From: Raphanus sativus | Lineage: Eukaryota > Streptophyta > Magnoliopsida > Brassicales > Brassicaceae | DNA length: 64,000 bases | Assembly: GCF_000801105.2 (NCBI RefSeq) | Contig: NC_079514.1 | Coordinates: 29,871,075 to 29,935,074, forward strand | Reading direction: 5' to 3' | The notes under the pieces: generated by a model | Database searches by the model: none | What the model was told of the DNA's origin: nothing | The model's input: the letters and a program-made list of their open reading frames with translations, nothing else | Program-made: the position numbers and the translations under genes | Shown: piece by piece, positions 1-12,583 of the stretch | How the letters are laid out: each line of letters opens with the position of its first letter | Position numbering within the stretch: the first letter of the stretch is position 1

Positions 1-1154
1 ACGGCTAAAGCATTGGAACCAAAGTCTTAGTGACCAAATGATCCATGCATAGAGTTTTGACTCTGTAGAACTGAACACGAGGCCGTAGTGAGACTACGTT
101 TTTGGTCTATTGTGCCAGCAGATAGGGGTTGAACTTTATAATCTTCTAGTAAAAAAGTTTCTGCTAATGAACTATGGGTACATGGCCGGATATAGGCGTA
201 AACCAGTGAAACATTAATTTTGGCCTCAAAAGTTATTTTTTTACTAATGTTCTTAATAAATGTTCTAATCCTTTTAAATTTCTGATCGGTCTGTATAGGT
301 AAACCACATGGATCAAAGTCTAAATGATCAAACTGGCTCATGCATAGAGATTGGAAAACGTGGGCTACAACAAGTTTACGTCCTTAACTGATTCAATACC
401 AGTGACCAAGCACGGTTAACTTTATTATAACGAATAATGCAGTATTTCTATTAGTCCTTTTGTCAATAACATAGGATAAATTTTGAAAAATACAGATGTT
501 GTTTAGTCAGTACTGTGTTTAGTTGATCATGTTCTGACCAATGTAAAGTTATTTCTCAAATCTCAACGTGTTCATACATGTTGCACATCTGTAGTTGATT
601 ATGTATTCATGTTCTAACCAATATATAGTTATTTCTCAACGTGTTAATACATGTTTCACATCTGTATTTGAATTGGAGTGTCGACATTTCGTTATGAACT
701 GGCAACACAAAAACAGTAAATAAAATTCTAATTTCTATTATTTGATTTTATTCAGTAACCCACCAATATAACAAAACTTATTTACAAAGAAAGTAGATAA
801 GTTTTGATAATTTATAAAGCAAAACCATACTGACGCACTGTATCAGCTATATTCATTCTTAATATTTATATCTTCAATAAAAAGTTCTCAACGCCTTACA
901 CAGTATAATGGATACATGTGCTAATAAGGAGGTGAGAGAACAAAAGTTTATGGCTTTTGTTTTGTTTGTTTGATGAAAGTGGAAGTGATGAGGGACAAAA
1001 TGATATAGGGCCGGGACAATATATTTTTCTTTGTATAAATAAGTAACAAAAAGTCTCTACAAAATTAGATGTTGACGAGACATCTTTTTACTGCCTTGTG
1101 TTCCTTCCTTAACATTCTGCGTCTCAAATCAAAATTGAAAAACATTCGATTACA
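1..1154. other. AT-rich intergenic, no gene recognised
   Basis: No coding region with recognisable similarity is seen on either strand. A 104-codon open frame on the minus strand (27-341) has no domain I can name. Its two ends lie on an imperfect direct repeat (about 19-53 and 309-345, both containing CATGCATAGAG), so it is probably chance coding within a decayed repeat. Confidence 0.5.
531..672. repeat. two-copy tandem repeat of about 75 bp
   Basis: Two adjacent imperfect units each read from CATGTTCT.ACCAAT through GTTATTTCTC, CAACGTGTT and CACATCTGTA. The first starts near 534 and the second near 606. The second unit lacks a few bases after TTTCTC. This looks like a simple local duplication with no sign of function. 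Confidence 0.7.
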
Positions 1155-1162
1155 CTTTGTTT

Positions 1163-1839
1163 TAGGGCTGGGCGTTCGGATACCCATTCGGGTTTCAGTT
1201 CAGTCCATTCGGTTTCGGGTTTTCGGGGTCAAAGATTTCAGCCCCATTCGGATATTTCTAAATTTCGGTTCGGGTTCGGTTCGGATCTTTCCGGGTTCGG
1301 TTCGGGTTCGGATAACCCATTTAAAATGTTTTCAAATTTTCAAAATTCATTATATACTTTAAATTTTCAAAATCTATAAGAAAGATAATATATTACATAT
1401 AAATTTTCATAACATATATGTCAAAATACCTTAATTTAACATATAAATTGGTTTTCTTTGAATATTTGGATAAAAAACAATGAATATTTAACTATTTTGG
1501 TGTTTTCAGTATACTTTAGCTATTTTAAACATTTACTTTTAACTATTTGCATATATTTTCTGAGTATTCTGAAAAACTTAAAGGTATCTTATATATTTTT
1601 AATATTTTTAATATACATTATATATAAAAATAATGTATATATTTAAGTATATAAATTTATTTCGGATACATTCGGGTATCCAAAATATTTCGGTTCGGAT
1701 CGGGTTCGGTTTCGGTTCTTTAAATACCGAAATTTTGAACCCGTTCGGATATTTAATCAATTTCGGTTTGGGTTCGGTGCTACTTTTTCGGATCGGGTTC
1801 GGTTTGGTTTTTCGGGTTCGGATTTTTTTCCAAGCCCTA
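1163..1839. mobile_element. non-autonomous hAT element (677 bp)
   Basis: The left end reads TAGGGCTGGGCGTTCGG. The right end, reverse-complemented, begins TAGGGCTTGG. The element is flanked by a perfect 8-bp duplication CTTTGTTT (1155-1162 and 1840-1847), the hallmark of hAT transposition. Subterminal regions are packed with GGTTCGG/TTCGGGT repeats on both sides, and the middle is AT-rich and non-coding. The terminal style matches the complete hAT element at 35142-39015, so that kind of transposase could have moved it (inference). Confidence 0.88.
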
Positions 1840-1995
1840 CTTTGTTTTACTTTAAGTTTTAACCCGTGAAATATGGCCCAAAATTAATATCTATATAGTA
1901 TTGACCGTGATAAACTATACACATCCGGATGATGAGGTATAGATGAATTTTCATTCAAAATAACAGGATGTCTTAAACCATTTATGTAATGTAGA

Positions 1996-2637
1996 AATGG
2001 GCCCAGGGCAAATACCCGCTAAATTTTGGATTTTAATACTCGGACTGATTTATTCAAGTAGTTAAATTTGCTATCTGTATCTGATTCGTTTAGACGGGTA
2101 TTTGACTATTTGTTGTACCAAATACTTGTCAAAATTTTGAATATTTGCAAATTATTTATAACTTGACTTGTTTTGTTACTTACTTAAATCGTTTACTTAA
2201 ATTTAAATGGTTTGATTACTTAAATTATATTTATATTTAAAATATTTGAAACTCAAACTACAAAATATTTTGGATTGAAATTAGATAATTAGACTTCAGT
2301 ATATTAATAAAGTTTTTTCTATTTTCCAAATCACTAATCTCTTACGAGTTTTGTTTATGAAAATGTAATTGTCAACATTTATATTGTTTATAAAGACATA
2401 AATGTTAATAACACATATTTAATAAATATCAAAAATAATTATTATATAAAAATGGGGAGCAAGTAACGAGTCAAGTAATTACAAAAATAACTAGATTTGA
2501 TACTTAGACTTGTATTTGCAACTAATAAAGATAGATACTTGTTAGTTGACTTGACGATAGCAAATACTTGTTTTTCAAGTCGAATACTGGACAAATAACA
2601 GGTATAAGCCGAATATCAAGTAGTTATGCCCAACCCT
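1996..2637. mobile_element. probable old non-autonomous hAT element
   Basis: The left end TAGAAATGGGCCCAGGGC and the reverse-complemented right end TAGGGTTGGGCATAAC have the TAG..NTGGGC pattern seen in the other hAT elements here. Subterminal sequence repeats motifs such as CAAATACTTG and TACTTG(T/A) in both orientations. No clean 8-bp duplication is visible (ATGTAATG on the left, TTAATGAT on the right), so the limits are tentative and the insertion is probably old. Confidence 0.5.
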
Positions 2638-2868
2638 ATTAATGATGCAATCGGTCAATGCCTAAATAGCTATACTAGGTACCTATTAGTTTGTTTTTTT
2701 AAATAAAATGTTAAAATTTAGGTAAGTATTAGTTGCCAGCATCAACTAAAAAAACAAAATTACAGTCATAACTGTTTTTAATATTTCCATCTCTCTTAAG
2801 CTCTTCACTTCCTCCGCCTGTGATTGTGGTTTCGGCGATGCACATCCTTATTGTCACACGTCGACTTA

Positions 2869-3591
2869 GAGCATCTCCAACTCCACTCCAAAACCCACTC
2901 CAAATTTTATTTTACAGTAAAATCATCTCCAACCCCACTCCAAAACCCACTTCAAAATAGAGTAATAGACATGATTACTCCAAATATGGAGTAAACCAAT
3001 TCATTACTCCAAAATAGAATTAAAATTTTTAATTTACAAAATAATCCTTCATATTTAAATATTTTCGTTTCTAATAAAATATTATTATAAATAAATATAA
3101 TAATGTTATTTTACTGTATATATTATAAAATTTACTATTAATATTTATTAATTATATAAACAGCCATCTAGTGAAATATTTTATGTAACAAAATATATAA
3201 TATAAAACAAAAAAATATTTGTAGTGAATAATTATAATAATTCTAATGAATAATTTAAGTTGATGTATTATTGTGTTTAAACAATGTAATATAATTTTTA
3301 GTGTATTAAATATTTTTTTTTAAACTTTGTTGAGTAATTTTAATTATAATAAAAAGTTAGTTGTGATTAATATTATATTTAATAGAAATGTTACAAAGTG
3401 AAAATGGACTGTTTTGCAAATAGTATAAATGAAAGGTGATATTACTATTTTAAAATAAATATAAAACATAAAATATTAAAATATTCAATTTTGGAGTAGA
3501 AAATGAAGTAATACATTGGAGCAAAACCCTACTTCGTTTTGGAGTTATTCCATTTTAGAGTAAAAAATGGAGTAATACATTGGAGATGCTC
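2869..3591. mobile_element. MITE with GAGCATCTCCAA termini, TTA target duplication (copy 1)
   Basis: Terminal inverted repeats are GAGCATCTCCAA and TTGGAGATGCTC, with TTA directly outside each end (2866-2868 and 3592-3594). That 3-bp duplication fits the PIF/Harbinger superfamily. Inside each end are repeated CACTCCAAAA/TTTTGGAGT motifs; the centre is AT-rich and non-coding. A close relative lies at 21894-22572. Superfamily assignment rests on the TTA duplication alone. Confidence 0.75.
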
Positions 3592-5308
3592 TTAATTTCT
3601 TGTGTTTCTTTTGTCTTTTTCTGTCTTTTGTATATCCTTTTTCTGTCTAATCCTTTTTTTTTGATATTTTCATCTTAATTGTATTATCTGTTTGAGAGGT
3701 ATTGCCAACCTATTGGAGTCTCTCCTGATTATGTTTTCAAGTTTTTTTTTGTTGATTTTGATTTATGGATTTTGCATGTCTGGGTCTTCTTAGATTTGTT
3801 TTTTTTTTCTTCTATTTATCAAGATATGTTCGAGTTTTATGTTCAGTCAGGTGATTGCGGTATGGGTTCCTAGTTCTATGGCTGTTGTTCTTGTCGTTAC
3901 AGGTTTATCTCTTCTTCAAATTCTTCATCTTCGTTGTAGTTGCAGAGAACAAATGTTCTTCAATTTTGTCCTTGCTTTCTCTCTGTAGGAGAAATCATTT
4001 TTCCGTGTTGGATGATTCCAACTTCATTTCATGTGGTTCATGCAACTAGGCTTTCAGGGTCTGATATTGTAGTAATATAATAATAAGATTCAGTAATTTC
4101 ATTTTGTCGGTAGATTGGGGGGGGGGGATCTCTTCGAACTTGTTCCTAATTCAAATGTTCTCGATTGCATCTTTGGGTCTTGTGATTCTTGTTGCTTGTA
4201 CTTCGATTTAAAAATCAATCTTTGTGATTTGTGGATAATAGTTTGATCTTTTCTGTTTTAGTTTGTTTTTTCAAGTTTGGTGATCCTGTCTTTTTAGATT
4301 TTCGAGCTTTGTTTTACAAAGTTTGAAATTTTCCGGCTTAAAATTTTACCAATATATTTTATTAATTTATCCTACTCATGTAATCATTTCATATTAATGA
4401 ATTTTTAACTTAAAACAAATAATAAAAGAAAATTACTAGATAGTGGTTTATTTTGTTAGGTATCCTAATCAAAACTATTATGTAACACACATATAAGGGA
4501 GATAGTGAACAAAAAAAAAAACAAATAAGAGAGATAAACTAATCATCAACTCAGTGCTTAGTGTTTTGAGTGGAAACTCTAAAAATTTGATACATTTTGG
4601 CCAAACAAAAATAAGGATAATCTAAGTTATTCTTAAACTGATGTATCCAGAAATACAAAATGTATCGACCATGAAACTCAAGCAGAAAAGGCTTTTCTAA
4701 AATAAAAATCCAAGCAAAAAGCATAAATCAAAATTACTGGAAAAATTACACTATAACATACTTTCAACTTCTCTATTAACACTTTGAAATATTTCCAGCT
4801 AGTGATATACTTCATGACCACACCAACTTCATCCATGGGTTTGATGTGTATTGTTTTCTCAATGGTCATTGTTACAAAGGAGTGCATCATGGAGGTCGTA
4901 AACAACATTATGGATAGTTCACAGTTTGAAATCGGTTTTATGAAGATTGCTAAATGAAAAGAGGATAGTAACCACATTTTATTTATCCAGCACCGCTTCC
5001 CAAATACCTTGACCACAACTCTAGCCATAAATTTAACTACCACTAACAACACATTCTCTAAACACGTGAATGAGATAAATGAAGGTATAAAAGGCAATTT
5101 ATGTTATCTTTTGCTGCACAAAGTACACCTCTAACTTAAAGCATGTCAAACTGTTAGACATCATTTAAAAAGTATGTTAACTTGTAAAACACTCAATCAC
5201 TGGGATTTATATTTTAAATAGAATTGAATGTATGTTGTTAAGATGTTTGCTCCATATCTAAATCTTGATTCAGACGTTCTTTATTTGTTTTACTTTTTAC
5301 GTTATATA
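3592..5308. other. intergenic, T-rich then AT-rich, no supported gene
   Basis: The stretch 3600-4330 is T-rich on the plus strand and looks like plant 5' UTR or intron sequence without a coding exon that can be recognised. It includes a run of nine G at about 4120. A 139-codon minus-strand frame (4678-5097) has hydrophobic segments but matches no family I know. I see no splice-supported gene here. Confidence 0.4.
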
Positions 5309-5316
5309 GGTGTGAT

Positions 5317-5659
5317 TAGGGGTGGGTACTTTACCCGATATCTGAAACTGCACCAGAACCTGATCCGAAAAACTCTAACCAAAATCCGAACCGAATTAGC
5401 AAAATACCCGAATGAATATTAAGTTAGAAGAAATTGGATATCCGAACCCGAATGGGTAATACCCAAACCCGAATGGATATCCGAAGATAACCAAACATAT
5501 GTATACTGACTCTTATATTTCTAACTTTATATCTTTCATTTTATTTAAAATATTTATATTAATGTTACACATACTTTGATATTCATTTAAAATGTACGCC
5601 AAACTTTTTATTTTATGTATTAACAAAAATTATATCCAAAATTTAAAAACAATAGCTAA

Positions 5660-5698
<39 letters not shown>

Positions 5699-5981
5699 AA
5701 ATATTATCTTCAAATCTATTAATCATTCAATCTATAAAAAAATAGAAAAATCAGTTAAGTAAAATCTATATTTTTAAATACAAGAAATTTAAAAATAATT
5801 TTTTTTCTTTTAAAGTCTAAATATCCAAACCTAATCTGAAATAACCGAACCCGAACTAAAAATACATGAATCCGACCCGAAATAAAAAGTACCCGAACGG
5901 GTTTTATATCTCTGTACCAAAATACCCGAAAATCTAAAATACCCGATTCGAACCCGAACGGTGCTCTAACGCCCACTTCTA
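5317..5981. mobile_element. non-autonomous hAT element (665 bp)
   Basis: The left end is TAGGGGTGGGTACTTTACCC. The right end, reverse-complemented, begins TAGAAGTGGGCGTTAG. The flanks GGTGTGAT (5309-5316) and GGGGTGAT (5982-5989) match at 7 of 8 bases. Both subterminal regions carry many CCGAACCC/ACCCGAA repeats, and the centre holds a (TA)n tract at about 5662-5696. Same terminal style as 1163-1839 and 35142-39015. Confidence 0.8.
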
Positions 5982-5989
5982 GGGGTGAT

Positions 5990-6717
5990 CATCCATAACA
6001 AATAAAAAGAACGCTTTTTAACATTAAAAAGAACGTTTTGGTAACAAACTATAGTAACTTGTAAATAACTTAACTAAGGCTAATGATAATATCTTTCATA
6101 CCTTTCTTAATATTTTTTTACCGAAACACTCTTCTTTATTTTACATGTATAATACAATCCAATATACCTTTGTGAGTTAAAAATAGCACTTCTTCACACA
6201 CAATTTACGTCACAATTGCATAAATGTTTGTTACTTTCAATTTTTAAAGCTACAATTAGAAAACACTCAAAGGCATGTTCTTTTTTCTTTTTCTTTTTTT
6301 TTTAAAACCCATGTTTTCTATTGTATTTACTCATATAACATTATTACAGGTAAAGTATCCATTTATTGAAAAAAGGTTTCAAAAAAAAAAAGTATCCATT
6401 TATTTTTGATAATATCAACATTCCATGTGTCACAATTTTTTAGCGTCACTCTCAACATACTTTCACTTTATTCCTTATATTTTCTTTTAAAAAATATCAA
6501 GAAGAAGGAATATAAATATTGACATTTTGGTGGGGAAATAAGGTACCCTAAGACTAAACACGAGGGGTAAGTTGTTGAGCCAGTAAATGTGACCAGTACT
6601 TTGACATCCTTGCTCTTGTCTCCCATGCTTCACTATTCTGTCCTCTTTTAGCGTTTATTAATCGGTTTTATTATAACCGATTGTCAAGCTCCCAAAAAAT
6701 AAATGTAGCTGTCACCT
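5990..6717. other. intergenic, no gene seen
   Basis: AT-rich sequence with homopurine and homopyrimidine runs, and a short duplicated phrase AAGTATCCATTTATT near 6353 and 6391. No coding similarity or element ends are recognised. Confidence 0.4.
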
Positions 6718-7330
6718 GTTAAACTAGATGGATTTACAATCTAAAACCAATTGGTAATAAGAGGAGTGACTCATCTATTTTATATATATTCTTAGGATCC
6801 CTTCCAATTCTTGATGTGGAACGTTTTGTGTCTACTACGTTCTATCGAGATGATGGCTATCTCGAAATGTTCAGACAAAGATTGATGGACCAATTTTGTG
6901 TGCTGTGTGGATCGGGTTCTGATACAATGTTAAGCTAGATGAACTTCCAACCTAAAACAAATTGGTGATAAGAGGAGTGGTCTATCTATTTCATATATTT
7001 CTTAGGATATTTTCCAACTACGGATGTGTGATTTAATACACCCCGTCGAGACGATGCCTCTTTAAGCGACAATCTTGGAATGTTCGGAAAAAGATTGATG
7101 GGCCAACTTGGGGCAATGATCGATGCGCCAACTTTGGACCAGATCGATGGGCCAACTTTGGACCAGATCGATGTGTATCGGGTTGGATGCATGGATCAGA
7201 CTCTGATACCATATTAAAATAGATGGATTTCCAACGTAAAACAAGTTGGTGATAAGAAAAATGGCATATCTATTTAAATATTGTTTAGGATCCATTCCCA
7301 CTACTGATGTGAGACACTTTGTGTCTAATA
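6718..7330. repeat. three dispersed copies of a roughly 110-bp repeat
   Basis: Related blocks start near 6718, 6930 and 7212. Each runs from a TTAAACTAGATGGA-like start through TTGGTGATAAGAGGAGTG and TCTATTT to TTCTTAGGATCC.TTCCA and ATGTG.GA..TTTGTGTCTA. The copies are separated by about 210-280 bp of sequence that is itself partly related. I recognise this as a widespread crucifer repeat motif but cannot assign it to a class. Confidence 0.6.
7092..7180. repeat. 24-bp tandem repeat, about 3.5 units
   Basis: Units follow the pattern AGATCGATGGGCCAACTTTG plus GACC, with small changes between units. They sit inside the spacer between copies 2 and 3 of the larger repeat and create the only low-AT island of this stretch. 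Confidence 0.75.
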
Positions 7331-7594
7331 CCACCATCGTACAGTTTATGATTTCCAACAACTTGTAATGGTTAGTGCCAAGTTGTAGACATTGAAGGAG
7401 TCCATCAATAAAGTTCAATTTTTTTTTGGCATGAAATGCGTTCCACATCGCATTTGCTCACCATTCATAGTTTGTTCTAGAGATATTTAAACGGGCTCAA
7501 ACGAGTTTAGTATAAACGAGCTGACCCGTGGTCCGTTTATTATCATGTAAAAATAAACGGGTTTAAACGGGTAAGTCCGTTTCGTTTGCGGGAA

Positions 7595-9944
7595 TCAATA
7601 CTATTAAAACAGAAGACCTTTTTTGAGGTGACCTTCTGTTTCAATATTATTTACGTTCTCTGCCATTGACTTATTTTTAAGTTATGCTTTTGATTAAATG
7701 TTTTGTTTTCTTTTAATAAATCACAGATAACCATCACCTATTTTTGTGTAGTATTTTTTCTATTTCAGAATATTAAATAAAACAAGTATATGGCATCTGA
7801 ATTAATTTATTATTTAAACTAAACAAGCAAATATTTCCTAAATCTACTCCACTACATTAACATGAATTTAATGTCCATATAACATCAAACGTGAGTAAAC
7901 TATGTCACACCAAATTGTTTATGAAAATGAGATTGACCTACATATATGAATACAATTATTTCGTGACAATTTTAGTTGTATAGTTTTACATAAAATCCAG
8001 AAGAAGTTTATCCTTTATTCGTAATACATATAGGTGTTATATATTTACAATATTAAATTATTAACTTATAAATGTTGGTGACCACCATATTGTATAGATC
8101 TACACATGTTTATGAAATGTTAGTATCAATATTATAAATACACGCATTTAGTTATATTACTTATAAAAAAGTTTTAAAATATATTAATTTGGATTAATTA
8201 AAGTTAACAAGAAATATACTTAACTGAAATATAGCAAAATTTGTTTAGATTTGAGAAAATATGGGAAACATTTATAAATTTTAAAATAATATACCCCTTA
8301 AATTATGGATTTTGAATATACAGTTTTTTATATTTTGATTGAGATATCTTTGAATATTAAAGAAATATTCGTAATACTGAACAACTTATTTTAGAAAAAA
8401 TAAAGAAATTAGAAACTATATCTTCATATATTCAAAAACTAATAAGATAAAACCTATTTAAAGGACTCTAACTATACCTGTCTCCTCAAGCTTGCACTAC
8501 AAGCTACTATTCATAGTATTTGGCGTGAGCGGAATAGCAGGCGCCACCAGGGCTCTCCCTTCAGCACGAGTCAACTGGTACGATACATCGACAAAACCAT
8601 CAAGAACAGAATCACCTCTTTGCGGAAGCGGAAGCCGAGCTTTTATGGAGACATGATGCAACGCTGGCTCTCTCGAGCCTGTTAGTTGTATTTGAAATCC
8701 ATTTTTCTCACTATTTTTTAAACTTGTATCTCATGAGAGAGCATAAACCTTAGTGGCCTGTATTTTTTCTTTTTGTTGATAATCAATTTAAAATTTCAGC
8801 AAAAAAAAAAACAATCTCAGTATCTCACTGATTTTTAATAAATAATTTGATAAATATTAGTTATATTCAAAAGCCATAATATATAAAGCAACAAATTAAA
8901 TTTTCTAATACTGTGTAACATCTTATCAAAAATCTATCATATTAATTTAACAGTATGACCAATTGATAATAGTTGAATCCAATTTAAAAAATACATGGAA
9001 CCTATAAATATAACTGAAACAATCTATATATAATTGTTTATATGCCAAAATATAACTGCAACAACAACAAAAAAAAGTTCCATAATGATAAATTCTTATT
9101 TTTTTAGGAATGTCATATTTTTTGTATATCGAACTCCTTATCATGGAATTTAAATTTCTATTTTAAAGGCCTATTTATATCAAACGCCTTATCATACTAA
9201 TCTCAATTTCGAATTTTGTATATTTTTTGCAGCTATATTTATAGGTTCAGAGATGCGAGAGAAAACTTAAATATATCCTAGAGAAAATTAAATATTCAGA
9301 GATATAATTGGTTATAACCTCGATTTTATAAAAATTATATTTCTTAAAAAATATAAAACAAAAAATATATCCATCCTTTTAAGGGCGGATCATAAATTTG
9401 GTTCAACTATTTGAAAAAAAATCGATTTGCGAATGCGGGTTATGAATATTTTATTTGGGGTGGGTGTGAGTTGGTAGATTTTAGATTGCGGGTACCTAAC
9501 GATCCGAAAAGTATTTAAAAAATAAAAATAAAAAGAAAAGTAAACAATTTTTTTAAAATATGGTATTTTAAAAAAAACAATTTAATTTTTTTAAAAAGAA
9601 TTTTGATTATAAAAATATTTTTATATAACCCGCGGATAACCACAAAATTAAATTGGGCGGATGTCGTATAAATTATTTGTTTGCGGGTTGTGCGGGTCGT
9701 ATTTTTGACCAAATAAAATTGAAACCGCGGGTTGGCGTGTTCGACCGACAACCCAGCCTTAATCGAACGTATACTGGATCAATTTTTAAATTGCTATTAT
9801 TTAATAAAATATATTTTGATTAATATTTATACATAAATATGATTATAAAGAAAAATACAAATATAATTACAAAGAAAACACAAATATGATAATTAAATTA
9901 AAACAAAAATATATCCGCTCTTTAAAGGGCGGGTCAAAATCTAG
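7595..9944 (+). mobile_element. non-autonomous Helitron, nested in hAT element
   Basis: The 5' end is TCAATACTATTAAAACAG and the 3' end is GGGCGGGTCAAAATCTAG. The insertion is between host A and T, as expected for Helitrons. The short stem CTTTAAAG precedes the 3' CTAG. No Rep/helicase is encoded. It contains a LINE tail (8480-8811) and, near 9400-9770, sequence with GCGGGTT repeats ending CAACCCAGCCTTA that may be a further hAT remnant. Confidence 0.8.
8480..8811 (+). pseudogene. 5'-truncated LINE: C-terminus of reverse transcriptase polyprotein
   Basis: In the plus frame the translation reads LALQATIHSIWRERNSRRHQ and later RYIDKTIKNRI, ending at TAG 8693-8695. LALQ..IHSIWRERN.RRH is typical of the last part of plant LINE ORF2 (after the zf-RVT domain). 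About 105 bp of 3' UTR and an A11 tail (8801-8811) follow. Everything upstream of this tail is missing, as in most LINE copies. No clear target duplication was found. Confidence 0.8.
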
Positions 9945-10680
9945 TATCTATTAAATAAATGAGTACCCTTTTAGATATGTTTATGATTTTTTAAGTTTTA
10001 TTTAAAGCGAAATTAAAGATGTTTAAAAAAGCTCATTAACTTTTTTTTAATTTGTGTATTTTGAAGCAAAATAATTATATTATATTTAGTTTGTGTTTCC
10101 TTTTTTAAGTATGTTATAATTATTTTTAAAATCTACTAGAATTTGTTAATATTTTTATGATATTAATATTTAACAAAACTTCTGCCCAAAAAGTTATTTA
10201 GCAAAAGCTTTGCTTTAGTCTGCATTTCTATTTTTATAAAGTTTTGAAATCAAATAAAAACTATTGAAACTATATTAAAATATAACAAAAGTTTATTGAG
10301 AAAATTGGAATTCACAAAAAAGAAAAGTAAACAGGCCTAACAGACTTAAACGGGCAGTACCAAACTAAACAGGTTTAAAAGGGCATGTAGATAAATGAGT
10401 TTAAGTTACAGGGTCTAAATGAACTTAAATTACAGGATCTAAATAGGCAGGGTCTGAAATAAGCAGGGCATAAATAGACGTGGGTGGCCCGTTTTAACAT
10501 CTCTAGTTTGTTCCATTAAAGGTTGATGTGGAAGATAGTAATCAGATAACATGATGACAAAAGATTTTGAGAAAAGTGAGCAATTGTCTCAAATCTGGTC
10601 GAGCAAAAACACAATAAGCAACAGGCTTTTGTGAAACAGTGATCTAAAATTACGAGCAATTGGCTTGAGACTACCAAAAA

Positions 10681-12583
10681 TCTATACTATTAAAAGAGAA
10701 TCAGTCTTGAAAAATCTACTTATAAAAGTTGTTTGGACTTATTCATTAGACTACTAATATTTTGGTATTACCTTAAATATAGACTAACAATATATTACCA
10801 TATATTTTTCTAACAATATTTACCTTGATCAGTTTAAAATGTTGCTTTTAATTCTATATCTGTATTACTTATTAAAAGAATCAACCGATTTTTTTTTCTG
10901 AACATTCAACAACCAAATCTTCTATAATTACTTTTTTACTTATTTAAAATTGTGGTGCAACAACCTTTGTTACTTATATCAATATTCTACCGTAATTGTT
11001 AACAAAAATATAATTCTAGCATAGTTATTTATCACAGTAGTCATTAATGTTCACTTCTGGTATTTGATGAATCATACGTTAATTTACCCACATAAATGAT
11101 AGAACTAAGGAGTTTAAAAGTGGAGTTACAAGAACTTATGCTTTTTATGTTTTCTTTTTGGTAAAATTATGCTTTTATGCAACTCCTATAGTATGTCTCA
11201 TACTGTACTAAAACCATATACTAAATATATATTATTCCTTCAGATTTTTAAAGTTTCGGTTTAAAATATGAATAATGTTCTTATATTCACCAAATATAAT
11301 ATAAAATATTAAAAGGATTTTCATTCTATATTATCAACTAAAATATATAGTAAAGTTTTTATATTACATTCGATGTGCTTAGTTTCATATGAAAGTCCTA
11401 AGTGATAATTTTTAACCAGAATAAATGAGTTTAATAATAATAAAAACTTGAGTTTTGTGGTGTACTTCTATTAACTTAATTTATAGTAAAAAAAAACTAA
11501 AACGCTTTTTAAAAAATCATATGAAAACATGCGGGTCAAAAGTATACAGATTCATTTAATTATTTATATATAATAACATATAGCATTCTTTAGTTTTGGG
11601 AGAACACCTAAAATCATATTGTTAACTATCGGTTTGTTTGAACAAAAAAAAAAAAAAAAACTATCGGTTTGTATATTCAAAATAGTAATAATCTACTTGA
11701 ATCTATACTCAACGAGCCATCTCTATATTATAAAAATATATTTACCATAAATATACAAAAACAAAATAATTTAATTCAAATAAAATAACAAAAGACATCT
11801 TTATAAAATTGTACAATTTAATGTAACAAAAAAATAATTTCTGCGTTTACAAAAAATATTTAAAATATTAGTTACTAGGTGTTTCCAAATTTTCAAATAC
11901 ATGGATCCGGATATTTAAATTCCAAAAAAAATTGAAATATCTGAAAATTCAAAAGTACCCAAGAATCCAAACACATACATGAAGATATTCAAATACCAAA
12001 CTGCCCCCTTTCCCACCTCCATCAAGTTTTATCCGAAATTTGACATATGACCAAAAAACACACTTAAATTTTTACCCCAATGCCCAAAATATAATTTTAA
12101 ATTTTAAAATTTTATTCAAAACCTGAAACTATAACTAAAACCAAATCCAAAACATTAAAATTATTTATAAAACAGAAAATACATTCAAAATATCCAAATA
12201 TATCTAATATACACAAAACATTTTCAGGTATTTTAGATATCCGGTCGGGTTTCGAGCAAGACCTAGACTCGAACAGAAACCCGATGCAGACTCAAACCAA
12301 AACCCACAGGTCCAGAAAATATCAAATAGGTATTTACCCTCGATCCGCTTCTGAACCAAACATATATTTTCAAATCAATTTTGATTTGGTCTCTCGAATC
12401 CGGGTAATATATCAGGTCTGAAAATAGTTATATAAGAATGTATTTACAAAAAAAATAATAAAATAATTCATATATAGTTTTAAATATATTTTCCCTTTCA
12501 ATATAACATAAATATATAACAATTTCAAATATTTATTTATATTCGACAAAACCTGCGTTTTCTAAGCGCGGATCAAAATCTAG
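10681..12583 (+). mobile_element. non-autonomous Helitron (1.9 kb)
   Basis: It starts TCTATACTATTAAAAGAG after a host A and ends GCGCGGATCAAAATCTAG before a host T, with the stem GCGTTTTCTAAGCGC just upstream of the end. No coding sequence is recognised. The interval 11877-12420 contains CCGGAT and CGGGTTTCG-type phrases that resemble hAT subterminal repeats, so an older hAT may be buried there. Confidence 0.8.

Larger units (their letters stand above)
7478..10505. mobile_element. hAT-type element (3.03 kb) hosting a nested Helitron
   Basis: Ends are TAGAGATATTTAAACGGGCT on the left and, reverse-complemented on the right, TAGAGATGTTAAAACGGGCC: 17 of 20 positions agree. A perfect 8-bp duplication GTTTGTTC flanks it (7470-7477 and 10506-10513). 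Subterminal regions repeat AAACGGG motifs. No transposase can be read, so it is non-autonomous. About 2.35 kb of it is the Helitron at 7595-9944, leaving an original element near 0.68 kb. Confidence 0.85.
7378..10527 (-). pseudogene. copia-type gag relic split by a hAT insertion
   Basis: Removing the hAT element at 7478-10505 plus one target copy joins a minus-strand frame reading FNGTNYEW, a stop, then ANAMWNAFHAKKK and FIDGLLQ. This is the N-terminal pattern of copia-type gag proteins (NGTNY..W...M..AL.AK.KL.FIDG). A TGA replaces the expected Trp codon, so the gene was dead or has died since. Little further gag can be followed downstream. Assignment is by motif and the extent of the original element is unknown. 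Confidence 0.6.

Noticed and set aside
4678..5097. 139-codon minus-strand frame with hydrophobic segments
   Set aside because: No recognisable domain, no splice or promoter context, lies in AT-rich repeat DNA; kept only as a note.
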